This document shows positions 49,244 through 58,111 of a stretch of 64,000 nt of DNA, one piece after another. The DNA is from Streptomyces rishiriensis (lineage in GTDB: Bacteria > Actinomycetota > Actinomycetes > Streptomycetales > Streptomycetaceae). The notes under the pieces are model-generated. The model was not told where the DNA came from and made no database searches. It saw nothing but the letters and a program-made list of their open reading frames with translations. Made by a program: the position numbers and the translations under genes. The stretch covers positions 3,162,001 to 3,226,000 of the forward strand of contig NZ_JAUSWV010000002.1 in NCBI RefSeq assembly GCF_030815485.1, given 5' to 3'. Numbering within the stretch: position 1 is the stretch's first letter; every line of letters starts with the position of its first letter.

Positions 49244-51061
49244 ATGTGCGGAATCGTCGGATACATCGGCAGGCGTGACGTGGCCCCGCTGCTGCTCGAA
49301 GGCCTTCAGCGGCTCGAGTACCGCGGCTACGACTCGGCGGGCATCGTCGTCACCTCGCCCAAGACGGCCGGCCTGAAGATGGTCAAGGCCAAGGGCCGGG
49401 TCCGCGACCTGGAGGCCAAGGTCCCGGCGCGCTTCAAGGGCACCACCGGCATCGCCCACACCCGCTGGGCCACCCACGGCGCCCCCTCCGACGTGAACGC
49501 CCACCCGCACATGTCGGCCGATCTCAAGGTCGCCGTCGTCCACAACGGCATCATCGACAACGCCTCCGACCTCCGCAAGAAGCTCGAGGCGGACGGCGTC
49601 GAGTTCCTCTCCGAGACGGACACCGAGGTCCTCGTCCACCTGGTCGCCCGCGCCCAGGCCGACAAGCTCGAGGACAAGGTCCGCGAGGCGCTGCGCGTGG
49701 TCGAGGGCACCTACGGCATCGCCGTCATGCACGCCGACTTCAACGACCGCATCGTCGTCGCCCGCAACGGCTCCCCGGTCGTCCTCGGCATCGGCGAGAA
49801 GGAGATGTTCGTCGCCTCGGACATCGCCGCGCTGGTCGCCCACACCCGCCAGATCGTCACCCTCGACGACGGCGAGATGGCCACCCTGAAGGCCGACGAC
49901 TTCCGCACCTACACGACCGAGGGCACCCGCACCACGGCCGAGCCGACCACCGTCGAGTGGGAGGCCGCCTCGTACGACATGGGCGGCCACGACACCTACA
50001 TGCACAAGGAGATCCACGAGCAGGCCGACGCCGTGGACCGCGTGCTGCGCGGCCGCATCGACGACCGCTTCTCCACCGTGCATCTGGGCGGCCTCAACCT
50101 GGACGCCCGCGAGGCGCGCCAGATCCGCCGGGTGAAGATCCTCGGCTGCGGCACCTCGTACCACGCGGGCATGATCGGCGCCCAGATGATCGAGGAGCTC
50201 GCCCGCATCCCCGCGGACGCCGAGCCCGCCTCCGAGTTCCGCTACCGCAACGCGGTCGTGGACCCCGACACCCTGTACATCGCCGTCTCGCAGTCCGGCG
50301 AGACGTACGACGTGCTGGCGGCCGTCCAGGAGCTGAAGCGCAAGGGCGCCCGGGTGCTGGGCGTGGTCAACGTGGTCGGCTCGGCGATCGCCCGCGAGGC
50401 GGACGGCGGCGTGTACGTGCACGCCGGCCCCGAGGTCTGCGTCGTCTCGACGAAGTGCTTCACCAACACCACGGTCGCCTTCGCCCTGCTCGCCCTGCAC
50501 CTGGGCCGTACCCGTGACCTCTCCGTGCGCGACGGCAAGCGGATCATCGAGGGTCTGCGCAAGCTGCCCGCGCAGATCGCCGAGATCATGGAGCAGGAGG
50601 CCGAGATCGAGAAGCTGGCCGAGACGCTCGCCGAGGCCCGCTCGATGCTCTTCATCGGCCGCGTCCGGGGCTACCCCGTCGCCCGTGAGGCCTCGCTGAA
50701 GCTCAAGGAGGTCTCGTACATCCACGCCGAGGCCTACCCGGCCTCCGAGCTCAAGCACGGCCCGCTGGCCCTCATCGAGCCCGCGCTCCCGACGGTCGCG
50801 ATCGTCCCCGACGACGACCTGCTGGAGAAGAACCGCGCCGCCCTGGAGGAGATCAAGGCCCGCAGCGGCAAGATCATCGCGGTCGCCCACCGGGAGCAGG
50901 AGAAGGCCGACCAGACGGTCGTCGTCCCCAAGAACGAGGACGAACTCGACCCGATCCTGATGGGCATCCCGCTCCAGCTCCTCGCCTACTACACGGCGAA
51001 GGCCCTCGGCCGCGACATCGACAAGCCGCGGAACCTCGCGAAGTCCGTCACGGTGGAGTAG
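49244..51061 (+). CDS. glmS: glutamine-fructose-6-phosphate transaminase (isomerizing)
   Basis: 605 residues making glucosamine-6-phosphate for cell-wall precursors. Class II glutamine amidotransferase domain with N-terminal Cys2 (CGIVGYIGRRD), HTRWATHGAPSDVNAHPH and the glutamine-site HNGIIDN; then two SIS domains (GCGTSYHAG; VSQSGETYDVLAA; FIGRVRGYPVAREASLKLKE) and the conserved end DIDKPRNLAKSVTVE. The start MCGIVGY is fixed by the need for Cys2 at the N-terminus after Met removal. No ribosome binding site is obvious. Streptomyces usually carry a second glmS; which is housekeeping cannot be told here. Confidence 0.96.
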   Translation: MCGIVGYIGRRDVAPLLLEGLQRLEYRGYDSAGIVVTSPKTAGLKMVKAKGRVRDLEAKVPARFKGTTGIAHTRWATHGAPSDVNAHPHMSADLKVAVVHNGIIDNASDLRKKLEADGVEFLSETDTEVLVHLVARAQADKLEDKVREALRVVEGTYGIAVMHADFNDRIVVARNGSPVVLGIGEKEMFVASDIAALVAHTRQIVTLDDGEMATLKADDFRTYTTEGTRTTAEPTTVEWEAASYDMGGHDTYMHKEIHEQADAVDRVLRGRIDDRFSTVHLGGLNLDAREARQIRRVKILGCGTSYHAGMIGAQMIEELARIPADAEPASEFRYRNAVVDPDTLYIAVSQSGETYDVLAAVQELKRKGARVLGVVNVVGSAIAREADGGVYVHAGPEVCVVSTKCFTNTTVAFALLALHLGRTRDLSVRDGKRIIEGLRKLPAQIAEIMEQEAEIEKLAETLAEARSMLFIGRVRGYPVAREASLKLKEVSYIHAEAYPASELKHGPLALIEPALPTVAIVPDDDLLEKNRAALEEIKARSGKIIAVAHREQEKADQTVVVPKNEDELDPILMGIPLQLLAYYTAKALGRDIDKPRNLAKSVTVE

Positions 51062-51083
51062 CAGCCCTTCCCGCTCACACAGA

Positions 51084-51122
51084 ACGGACCCCCCGTGGTG
51101 CCACCCACCACGGGGGGTCCGT
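51084..51122. terminator. terminator between glmS and YaaH-family gene
   Basis: ACGGACCCCCCGTGGTG pairs perfectly (17 bp) with 51106-51122, loop CCACC. It serves both convergent genes. Confidence 0.92.
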
Positions 51123-51165
51123 CCTCATCGCCGGGGACGCCCGACACCCCGGCGGCGGCTGCCGG

Positions 51166-51732
51166 TCAGCCGGTGGCCGTCACGCCCCGGCCGGCAGCCC
51201 GCCTGGGAAGGGCACTGGGCCAGTGGGCCAGCGCCGCCGTCGCCGCGTACCAGGCCACCGCGCCCGCCGCGACGGCGAACCAGCCGCCGACCTTGGTGAG
51301 TCCGTCACTGTCGGCGAACCGGGCGACGGCCATCAGCACGAGTGCGACGCAGAACAACCCGTAGGATCCCTGGCCGAGTTGATCCCCTCCGGCCAGGGTC
51401 AGGGAGAGCGCCACGAGGGCGAACAGGAGCAGGAAGAGCCCTGCGGCGTTGTCGGAGACCTGGGCGCCGGCGGAGACCGCCCAGGTGAACCAGAAGGCGC
51501 CGAGGACGGTGTAGGCGGTGCCGGTGGCCGCGTCGCGGTCCCGGAGGGCGAACAGGCCGGCGACGAACAGTGCGACGCCGCCGACGTAGTGCGCGATGGA
51601 TACGGCGTCCGCAGCCGTCACGCCGTCGATGAGGTCGGTGTATCCGAGCCCGAAGGCCAACAGGGTGACACCCAGGGCGAGTCGGCCGGCGATCGTGGTG
51701 GTGCTGCTTCCCGCAGAGACGTCGTTGTCCAC
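51166..51732 (-). CDS. GPR1/FUN34/YaaH (SatP)-family membrane protein
   Basis: 188 residues, six membrane segments. Family-type features are the YTVLGAFWFTWAV helix (the YGAFW motif) and GLFLLLFALVALSLTLAG. Members import acetate or succinate or signal ammonium/acetate status. The first motif NPAPLGL is not clearly present, so the call is to family, not substrate. GTG 51732 is chosen because AAGGGAG lies 7 bases upstream; ATG codons at 51753 and 51795 are in frame but have no ribosome binding site. The upstream 51733-51881 holds its promoter region with TATATC as a possible -10. Confidence 0.7.
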   Translation of the reverse strand: MDNDVSAGSSTTTIAGRLALGVTLLAFGLGYTDLIDGVTAADAVSIAHYVGGVALFVAGLFALRDRDAATGTAYTVLGAFWFTWAVSAGAQVSDNAAGLFLLLFALVALSLTLAGGDQLGQGSYGLFCVALVLMAVARFADSDGLTKVGGWFAVAAGAVAWYAATAALAHWPSALPRRAAGRGVTATG

Positions 51733-51881
51733 GGCGGGGCTCCCTTCATGCATGTGCAGTTGTGTGAGCGATATATGCCCTTCACAAAGGCACAAACACC
51801 CCTACGCGCCAGTAGATTTATGCTGCGCGACCAGGGGGGCCGGACCTACCCAGATCTCATCTCACCTGGGAGGACGGCGAG

Positions 51882-52409
51882 TTACGGAATGACAACGACC
51901 GGCCGCCTGGCCCGCTTGGCGAGCCGCCCGGCGACCGAGCCGAAGATGCGGCCGACGATGCCGTGGGTCGAGCCGACGACGATCGCGTCGGCCTCGTACT
52001 CCCGCCCGACCTCTTCGAGTTCGTGGCAGATGTCGCCGCCGCGCTCGACCAGGATCCAGGGCACCTCGGCGAGGTACTCCGCGCAGGCGAGCTCCAGACC
52101 GAGCACCTCGGTGCGGTGGTCCGGCACGTCCACGAAGACGGGCGGCTCGCAGCCGGCCCACACCGTGGTGGGCAGCCGGTTGGCGACATGGACGATGATC
52201 AGGCCGGAGCCGGAACGGTGGGCCATGCCGATGGCGTACGCGAGCGCGCGCTCACTGGACGTGGAGCCGTCGAAGCCGACGACCACGCCGTGCTTGAAGG
52301 CGGGATCGCAGGAGTGGCGTGCGTCTTCCGCCGCCAGGGGCTCGGCCGCCGTAGGGTCGGCGACGGGCCGCTTGCGGTCCGCGGGTTCGAAGAATTCGTG
52401 ACCGGCCAT
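51882..52409 (-). CDS. universal stress protein (UspA family)
   Basis: 175 residues with one Usp domain (residues 38-175) after a 37-residue acidic leader. The ATP-binding signature is complete: GFDGSTSSERAL at the start and GSTHGIVGRIFGSVAGRL (G-x2-G-x9-GS) at the end, so nucleotide binding is expected. Usually induced in stationary phase or stress. ATG 52409. The 354-base divergent gap 52410-52763 upstream holds promoters only; I see no gene or known element in it. Confidence 0.9.
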   Translation of the reverse strand: MAGHEFFEPADRKRPVADPTAAEPLAAEDARHSCDPAFKHGVVVGFDGSTSSERALAYAIGMAHRSGSGLIIVHVANRLPTTVWAGCEPPVFVDVPDHRTEVLGLELACAEYLAEVPWILVERGGDICHELEEVGREYEADAIVVGSTHGIVGRIFGSVAGRLAKRARRPVVVIP

Positions 52410-52763
52410 GGCTGTCTCGGCGTATTGATCCTTATACGGGTGGGACGCGCGGTGAACGACGGAGCTGTCCGGGAATCATCTTCCCAACCCCATACCCCCA
52501 AGGGTACGGCGGCACGCCTCCTGGGCCCAGATCCCGCACGCCCCCGGTGGGGGTTCCAGGGAGCATGCACGAGCGGACGCCCGTAACGCAATGGTTGCTG
52601 CCCCGTACAGGCGGTTTGCACAGGATTCACTGACGCGGGACCGGCGCGGGCAGTGACCGACCGCCCGAACCGGCGTTGAACCCCGTGCACCGCCGTCCCG
52701 CGACCGCCGTACCGCCCCCGCCGCACCGCCCCCGCACCGCCGCCCAAGGAAGGAGCCCACCCC

Positions 52764-53093
52764 GTGCCCTCGTTCCGTGCCCCTTCCGAGACCCGCCCCG
52801 GCGACGACCGGTCGACCGATCTGATCCGCTGGGCGGCCTTCAGCTGTTTCCTGGTCCCGGTGGTCCTCCTCTGGTACGGCACCTCGCTCGCCGGCACCAC
52901 CGGCACCGCCCTGGGGCTCGCCGCCGTCACGGCCGTCTGCCGGGTGCTGCTGCGCCGGTCCGAGCGGTGCGCGGTCCGGTTGCTCGACGAGGAGCACGCG
53001 CCGCAAGGGCACCCCCGGGGGCGCCATCAGCGCACCGGGGCGGGGTCGCATCGTGGCGGTCGTCACTCCGGGGGAAACTCACCGGCCGGTTGA
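52764..53093 (+). CDS. small membrane protein of unknown function
   Basis: 109 residues. Two membrane helices (AAFSCFLVPVVLLWYG and GLAAVTAVCRVLLRR) in the first 75 residues, then a basic, His/Gly/Arg-rich tail with RGGRHSGG. The GTG start has AAGGAAGGAG 8 bases upstream. The location between a universal stress gene and adpA matches the gene order around adpA that I recall in other Streptomyces. No domain is recognised. Confidence 0.75.
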   Translation: MPSFRAPSETRPGDDRSTDLIRWAAFSCFLVPVVLLWYGTSLAGTTGTALGLAAVTAVCRVLLRRSERCAVRLLDEEHAPQGHPRGRHQRTGAGSHRGGRHSGGNSPAG

Positions 53094-53291
53094 CCGGTTT
53101 CCATACTCCGACCCGCTTCTTTTCAGCCAACTTCCGGTGATGGCGCGTCCCTTGCCCCAACCACCCCCCACCCCCCGTTCCACCTGCACGGAAAGGGCCT
53201 CAGGGGCCCTGCGCACCCTACGGGGATTGGCCACCGCACCGAGGCGCACTTCCCTGCACGGCCCACGAGTGCAACGCTTCGTGATCGAATG

Positions 53292-53341
53292 CTTCACGCC
53301 AAGTTGCCATGTCGACAATCTGCCGGGTGGTGAACTGGCCA
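53292..53341 (-). promoter_or_regulatory. candidate AdpA-binding sites upstream of adpA
   Basis: On the minus strand, TGGCCAGTTC (53332-53341) fits the AdpA consensus TGGCSNGWWY at all ten positions, and TGGCGTGAAG (53292-53301) fits at nine. They lie 130-180 bases before the adpA start, where autoregulation would be expected. TAGATT (53363-53368) could be the -10. The whole gap 53094-53470 contains no gene. Confidence 0.6.
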
Positions 53342-53470
53342 CGTCGGCATTGTGCGACACGTTAGATTCGATCTTGACTGTCTACGGCGGGGGACTCGTG
53401 CAGGACCGAGGGGAAACGTGCAGGAGCGACACAACCGAGGAGCCGCGACCACCGAGGGGGGCTTAGCAGG

Positions 53471-54706
53471 ATGAGCCACGACTCCACTGCCGCGCCGGAA
53501 GCCGCGGCCCGGAAACTCTCCGGGCGACGCCGCAAGGAGATCGTCGCGGTGCTGCTGTTCAGCGGCGGCCCCATTTTCGAGAGTTCCATTCCATTGTCGG
53601 TGTTCGGGATTGACCGCCAGGACGCCGGCGTACCGCGCTACCGCTTGCTGGTGTGCGGTGGTGAGGAAGGCCCGCTGCGGACCACAGGGGGCCTCGAACT
53701 CACCGCACCACACGGCCTGGAGGCGATCTCCCGGGCGGGCACGGTCGTCGTGCCGGCCTGGCGTTCGATCACCTCGCCGCCGCCGGAGGACGCGCTCGAC
53801 GCACTGCGCCGGGCGCACGAGGAGGGCGCCCGCATCGTGGGCCTGTGCACCGGCGCGTTCGTGCTGGCCGCCGCGGGTCTGCTGGACGGCCGTCCGGCCA
53901 CGACCCACTGGATGTACGCGCCGACGCTGGCCAAGCGCTATCCGTCGGTACACGTGGATCCGCGCGAACTGTTCGTCGACGACGGCGATGTGCTGACGTC
54001 CGCGGGCACCGCGGCCGGAATCGATCTGTGTCTGCACATCGTGCGGACGGATCACGGTAACGAGGCGGCGGGCGCGCTGGCCCGGCGGCTGGTCGTGCCA
54101 CCACGCCGGTCGGGCGGCCAGGAGCGCTACCTCGACCGGTCTTTACCCGAGGAGATCGGCGCCGACCCGCTCGCCGAGGTCGTCGCCTGGGCGCTGGAGC
54201 ATCTCCACGAGCAGTTCGACGTGGAGACGCTGGCAGCACGCGCCTACATGAGCCGCCGCACCTTCGACCGCCGCTTCCGGTCCCTGACCGGCAGCGCGCC
54301 GCTGCAGTGGCTGATCACCCAGCGGGTGCTCCAGGCACAGCGTCTGCTGGAGACGTCGGACTACTCGGTGGACGAGGTCGCGGGGCGCTGCGGCTTCCGT
54401 TCCCCGGTGGCCCTGCGCGGCCACTTCCGCCGGCAGCTCGGCTCGTCGCCCGCGGCGTACCGGGCGGCCTACCGGGCCCGCAGACCGCAGGGCGAACGGC
54501 AGACGGACAACGAACCGTCCGGGCCGCCGCAACCGCCTCCGGCGCTGCACCCGGACGCTCCGGGACCGGTACCGCCGCAGCTGCGGCGTACGGCCTCGGC
54601 GGCGGCCGGTGCGATGGGCTCGTCGGCGTCCCTGCCGTCCGAGCACGCGCGCGACGCGTACGCGACCTCGCGGGCGAGTCTGCCGGGGCAGCGCAGCGGT
54701 ACCTGA
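53471..54706 (+). CDS. adpA: AdpA, AraC-family global developmental regulator
   Basis: 411-residue central regulator of morphological differentiation and antibiotic production. N-terminal ThiJ/PfpI/DJ-1-like dimerisation domain (residues 20-205; IVGLCTGAFVLAAAGLLDGR) and C-terminal AraC/XylS DNA-binding domain (about 230-330; EQFDVETLAARAYMSRRTF, then SDYSVDEVAGRCGFRSPVAL). A single TTA codon at 54143-54145 (Leu225) lies between the two domains, the hallmark bldA-dependent codon of adpA. The C-terminal 80 residues are Pro/Ala-rich and variable between species. ATG 53471 matches the known N-terminus MSHDSTAAPEAA. Neighbours (orn downstream) agree with the S. coelicolor order. Confidence 0.96.
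   Translation: MSHDSTAAPEAAARKLSGRRRKEIVAVLLFSGGPIFESSIPLSVFGIDRQDAGVPRYRLLVCGGEEGPLRTTGGLELTAPHGLEAISRAGTVVVPAWRSITSPPPEDALDALRRAHEEGARIVGLCTGAFVLAAAGLLDGRPATTHWMYAPTLAKRYPSVHVDPRELFVDDGDVLTSAGTAAGIDLCLHIVRTDHGNEAAGALARRLVVPPRRSGGQERYLDRSLPEEIGADPLAEVVAWALEHLHEQFDVETLAARAYMSRRTFDRRFRSLTGSAPLQWLITQRVLQAQRLLETSDYSVDEVAGRCGFRSPVALRGHFRRQLGSSPAAYRAAYRARRPQGERQTDNEPSGPPQPPPALHPDAPGPVPPQLRRTASAAAGAMGSSASLPSEHARDAYATSRASLPGQRSGT
54143..54145 (+). other. TTA (bldA) codon in adpA
   Basis: In-frame leucine TTA at codon 225 (RYLDRS-L-PEEIG). Besides the LysR gene at 5.0 kb, it is the only TTA I find in the called genes. Confidence 0.95.
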
Positions 54707-54726
54707 GCGGGTGACGGACCTCTCGC

Positions 54727-54758
54727 GCGCCGGCCGGGCCCAACGGCCCGGCCGGCGC
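54727..54758 (+). terminator. adpA terminator
   Basis: GCGCCGGCCGGGCC pairs perfectly with GGCCCGGCCGGCGC, loop CAAC, 20 bases after the adpA stop. Confidence 0.9.
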
Positions 54759-54820
54759 CCGGGCACGAGAGCGCCCACGCGGGGCACCTCAAACGCCGAC
54801 GTCAGCTTTAGGGTGGTCGC

Positions 54821-55423
54821 ATGAACGATCGCATGGTGTGGATCGACTGCGAGATGACCGGCCTCTCGCTGTCGGACGATGCTCTCATCGAGGTTGCCGC
54901 CCTCGTCACCGACTCGGAGCTGAACGTGCTCGGCGACGGCGTCGACATCGTCGTCCGCCCGCCGGCCCGGGCGCTGGAGACGATGCCGGAGGTGGTGCGC
55001 GAGATGCACACCGCGTCCGGGCTGCTCGACGAGCTGGCCGGCGGGACGACCCTCGCCGAGGCCGAGGCCCAGGTGCTCGCGTATGTGAGGGAGCACGTGA
55101 AGGAGCCGGGCAAGGCGCCGCTGTGCGGCAACTCCGTGGGCACGGACCGCGGATTCCTGGCGCGGGACATGACCGCCCTCGAGGGTTACCTCCACTACCG
55201 GATCGTCGACGTGTCGTCGATCAAGGAGCTCGCCCGGCGCTGGTACCCGCGGGCCTACTTCAACAGCCCCCCGAAGAACGGCAACCACCGCGCCCTCGCC
55301 GACATCCGCGAGTCCATCGCGGAACTGCGCTACTACCGCGAGGCCGTCTTCGTGCCGCAGCCCGGGCCGGACTCCGACACCGCCCGGACCATCGCCGCGA
55401 AGCACGTCCTGCCCAGTGCCTGA
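54821..55423 (+). CDS. orn: oligoribonuclease
   Basis: 200-residue DEDDh 3'-5' exoribonuclease that degrades 2-5-nt RNAs and linear pGpG from c-di-GMP turnover. Catalytic residues are visible: Asp9 and Glu11 (WIDCEMTG), Asp near residue 109 (VGTDRGFLARDM), and His/Asp in KNGNHRALADI. C-terminal half RWYPRAYFNSPPKNGNHR matches the family. Loss of Orn arrests aerial growth in Streptomyces, fitting its place beside adpA. ATG 54821; AdpA is known to influence this promoter in S. griseus (from memory). Confidence 0.96.
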   Translation: MNDRMVWIDCEMTGLSLSDDALIEVAALVTDSELNVLGDGVDIVVRPPARALETMPEVVREMHTASGLLDELAGGTTLAEAEAQVLAYVREHVKEPGKAPLCGNSVGTDRGFLARDMTALEGYLHYRIVDVSSIKELARRWYPRAYFNSPPKNGNHRALADIRESIAELRYYREAVFVPQPGPDSDTARTIAAKHVLPSA

Positions 55424-55517
55424 CCGGACCCCGTAAAGCCGTGCGCGAGCACCCCTTCGGACCCTGTACACTTTTTCTCGGCCGGTAGGGAGACCACAAA
55501 GTCCAACTGCCGGGCGT

Positions 55518-55591
55518 GGTGGGTGTAGCTCAGCTGGTAGAGCACCTGGTTGTGGTCCAGGATGCCGCGGGTTCGAGTCCCGTCACTCACC
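55518..55591 (+). tRNA. tRNA-His (anticodon GTG)
   Basis: Complete cloverleaf: acceptor GTGGGTG/CACTCAC (one G-U) with the extra G-1 opposite C73 that marks tRNA-His, D arm GCTC...GAGC, anticodon arm CCTGG-TTGTGGT-CCAGG with anticodon GTG, and T arm GCGGG-TTCGAGT-CCCGT. CCA is not encoded. TACACT at 55467-55472 is a possible -10. A long hairpin follows. Confidence 0.97.
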
Positions 55592-55597
55592 CTGAGT

Positions 55598-55639
55598 CAT
55601 CAGCCGGTGACTTCCCGAGAGGGAGGTCACCGGCTGATG
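55598..55639 (+). terminator. terminator of tRNA-His
   Basis: A 19-bp stem, CATCAGCCGGTGACTTCCC against 55621-55639 with one G-U pair and loop GAGA, ends 18 bases before the next start codon. Confidence 0.92.
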
Positions 55640-55657
55640 TGTTTCCCGGGAGGGGTC

Positions 55658-56170
55658 ATGCGCTCGCGAGTCACCGCCGAGCCGTTCGCGACCGCCCGGC
55701 TCGATCTGCTCCCCCTGCGCGTGGATCACGCGGCCGAGATGGCGGTCGTCCTGGGCGACCCCGCGCTGCACACCTTCGTCGGCGGCGTCCCCTGCACACC
55801 CGAGGCCCTGCGCGCCCGCTACGAACGGCTCGTCGCCGGTTCGCCGGATCCGTCCGTCACCTGGTGCAACTGGGTGCTGCGGGTACGGGACGCCGACCGG
55901 GCGGCCGGGACCGTACAGGCCACCGTGACCGGACGGGACCGGGCCGAGATCGCCTGGGTCGTCGGCACCTCCTGGCAGGGCCGCGGCCTCGCTTCGGAGG
56001 CGGCCGCGGGACTCGTCGCCTGGTTGCGGGCACAGGGTGTGCGGACGATCGTCGCCCATGTCCGTCCCGACCACCACGCGTCCGCGGCGGTGGCCCGCTC
56101 CGCGGGGCTCTCGGCCACCGCGGAGCGGCAGGACGGCGAGGTGCGGTGGCGGCTGTCCGTCGCGCCGTGA
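55658..56170 (+). CDS. GNAT acetyltransferase (RimJ/RimL type)
   Basis: 170 residues. TARLDLLPLRVDHAAEMAVV opening and the acetyl-CoA motif IAWVVGTSWQGRGLASEAAA, then VRTIVAHVRPDHHASAAVAR. It likely N-acetylates a small amine or protein N-terminus. ATG 55658 has GGGAGGGG 4-5 bases upstream. It converges on cebR with only 13 bases between the stops. Confidence 0.88.
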   Translation: MRSRVTAEPFATARLDLLPLRVDHAAEMAVVLGDPALHTFVGGVPCTPEALRARYERLVAGSPDPSVTWCNWVLRVRDADRAAGTVQATVTGRDRAEIAWVVGTSWQGRGLASEAAAGLVAWLRAQGVRTIVAHVRPDHHASAAVARSAGLSATAERQDGEVRWRLSVAP

Positions 56171-56183
56171 AGCGGTGCCGCGC

Positions 56184-57239
56184 TCAGGAGGAGGAGCGCC
56201 CCACCAGCTCCGTGGCCAGCACGACCTGCCGCCGCTCCAGGCCCCGGGACACCGCGGGACGGCGGTCCGCGATCTCCGTGAGGAGCAGGTCCAGCATCCT
56301 GCGGCCCATCTCCTCGATGGGCTGGCGCACGCTCGTCAGCGGGGGGTCCATGTGCCGGGCGATCGCCGAGTCGTCGTAGCCGACCATCGCCACGTCCTCC
56401 GGGAGACGGCGGCCCGCCTCGCGCAGTGCACGGCGGGCGCCGGCCGCCATGACGTCGGAGCCCGCGAAGACGGCGTCCAGGGAGGGGTTGCGGGCGAGAA
56501 GCTCCCCCATCGCGCGGTGTCCGCCCTCCTCGGTGAAGTCGCCCGGGGCGATCAGGCCCTCGTCCGGCGGGTAACCCGCGTCGCGCAGGGCGTCGCGGTA
56601 GCCGTCGACGCGTCGCTGGGCGCCGTAGACGTCCAGGCGGCCCGTGATGTGGGCGATGTGGGTACGGCCCCGGGAGAGCAGGTGCTCCACCGCCGAGCGG
56701 GCGCCGCCGTAGTTGTCGGAGTCCACGGACGGCAGGGTCTCGGCGGCGGAGCGCGGGCCGCTGATCACCGCCGGGATCTCCAGCTGGGCCAGCAGGTCGG
56801 GCAACGGGTCGTCGGCGTGCACCGAGACCAGGAGCACGCCGTCGACGCGGTGCGCGGCCAGGTACTGGGCCAGCCTTTGCCGTTCACGGTCGCTACCCGC
56901 GAAGATCAGCAGCAGCTGCATCTCGGTGTCGGCGAGTTCGGCTCCGACGCCGCGCAGCATGTCCGAGAAGTACGGCTCGGCGAAGAACCGGGTCTCCGGC
57001 TCGGGCACCACCAGCGCGATCGCGTCCGTGCGGTTGGCGGCGAGGGCGCGGGCCGCGGTGTTCGGGACGTAGCCGAGCTCGGCCACGGCCGCCTCGACGG
57101 CCGCGCGGGTCGCGTCACTGACCCGGGGCGAGCCGTTGATCACCCGGGAGACCGTGCCGCGGCCGACGCCGGCGCGCGCGGCCACCTCTTCGAGAGTCGG
57201 CCGCCCCCCGCTCCGGCTCCGCGCTCCGTGGCTTGCCAT
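56184..57239 (-). CDS. cebR: CebR, LacI-family repressor of cellobiose/cello-oligosaccharide utilisation
   Basis: 351 residues. HTH and hinge (RPTLEEVAARAGVGRGTVSR) at residues 13-60 and a sugar-binding effector domain ending in VAMVGYDDSAIARHMDPPLT. CebR binds TGGGAGCGCTCCCA, and exact or one-mismatch copies lie before cebE and bglC in this window, which supports the name. Cellobiose or cellotriose is the known inducer. ATG 57239 is preceded by GGGAAGG. Divergent from cebEFG, separated by about 1.2 kb containing the tnpB remnant instead of the usual short gap. Confidence 0.92.
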   Translation of the reverse strand: MASHGARSRSGGRPTLEEVAARAGVGRGTVSRVINGSPRVSDATRAAVEAAVAELGYVPNTAARALAANRTDAIALVVPEPETRFFAEPYFSDMLRGVGAELADTEMQLLLIFAGSDRERQRLAQYLAAHRVDGVLLVSVHADDPLPDLLAQLEIPAVISGPRSAAETLPSVDSDNYGGARSAVEHLLSRGRTHIAHITGRLDVYGAQRRVDGYRDALRDAGYPPDEGLIAPGDFTEEGGHRAMGELLARNPSLDAVFAGSDVMAAGARRALREAGRRLPEDVAMVGYDDSAIARHMDPPLTSVRQPIEEMGRRMLDLLLTEIADRRPAVSRGLERRQVVLATELVGRSSS

Positions 57240-57550
57240 GGGCCCCGCCTTCCCGCCGTTGTTCACGCTGGCCTGGAATCTAACAGCCGTGACCGGGGTG
57301 AACTCCTCGGGAGAGCCCCTTCCGACCACTTCGCGGGTCCGCTCGCCCTCGTGGGCTCCACCCGCGCGCGAGCGGAGCCCGGCGAACAGGCCCGATGGGT
57401 CAGCCGGCGTCGCAGGTGCGCCAAGGCCTGGCGTCGCGGACATCACTGGCGGTGATGCGCCGCCCGCGTCCGGCCGTCCCTTGCTCGCCGACGGCAGGGA
57501 CCACCGACCGGGCCCCGCGTCTCCACAACTCCCCCGCACGGGCGCGAACA

Positions 57551-58111
57551 TCACGGGAGCCGTTCCGGTGCGCGTGACCGACGAACCGGCAGCGCCGGCA
57601 CGCCGGTCGGACCGCGACCACGGTATCGACCCGGCACTTCCGGTTGTCCGGGGCCGCCCGCGAAAGCGACGCCCCTGAACCTTCCTTCGACGGTCCGCCA
57701 GGAGACGGTGCGAGCCTCCGTCTGCCAGGACGGCATCCGCACGTACCGCTCCACCGAGTCCCATCCCAACGCGAGGGCGCGATGCGCCTCCCCCGGATTC
57801 CGCTTCGAGCCCTGTCGGCCGGAGCTCCGTGCGTTCAGACTTGCACGCAACACTGTGTACGCATCGGCCGTCTTCGCGATCACCCGCCGAGCGGCCCGCG
57901 CCCGCGACCACCGACGGTTCTCGATCCCGGAGCGGCCGCGCTCGCGCAGGGCGGAGTTCTTGTACGTCGCATGCACCGAGGCGACCTCGGCAGCTCAGGT
58001 GGCGGCTTCGTCACAAGCGCGCGGCTTCGCCTCGAGCGCCGGTGCCCGAACAGGCGTCGGCAGGAGCCTGACCTGCACAAGCAGCTTCACACCACGCTCG
58101 TTGTCCCGCAT
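57551..58111 (-). pseudogene. tnpB: decayed tnpB (IS200/IS605 OrfB) fragment
   Basis: Read on the minus strand from 58111, the frame gives VKLLVQVRLLPTPVRAPALE and ACDEAAT, then an in-frame TGA (57995-57997) where TnpB normally has Trp, then YKNSALRERGRSG, VIAKTADAYTVLRASL and SWQTEARTVSWRTVEGRF up to about 57644. These match, in order, the first 150 or so residues of Streptomyces TnpB proteins. Similarity fades before the RuvC catalytic motifs, so the nuclease half is missing. No tnpA or clear IS ends remain. The flanking 57240-57550 shows no gene and may be further decayed element sequence. Confidence 0.72.

Noticed and set aside
51754..51881. A c-di-AMP or other riboswitch before the YaaH-family gene
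   Set aside because: No recognised conserved core or paired structure could be assembled by eye.
57240..57550. An additional gene before cebR
   Set aside because: Open frames here lack codon bias, a start signal and any recognisable domain.
55518..58111. An integrated element at tRNA-His
   Set aside because: No integrase, no second copy of the tRNA 3' end within the window, and the tnpB relic is of the IS200/IS605 type, which does not target tRNA genes.
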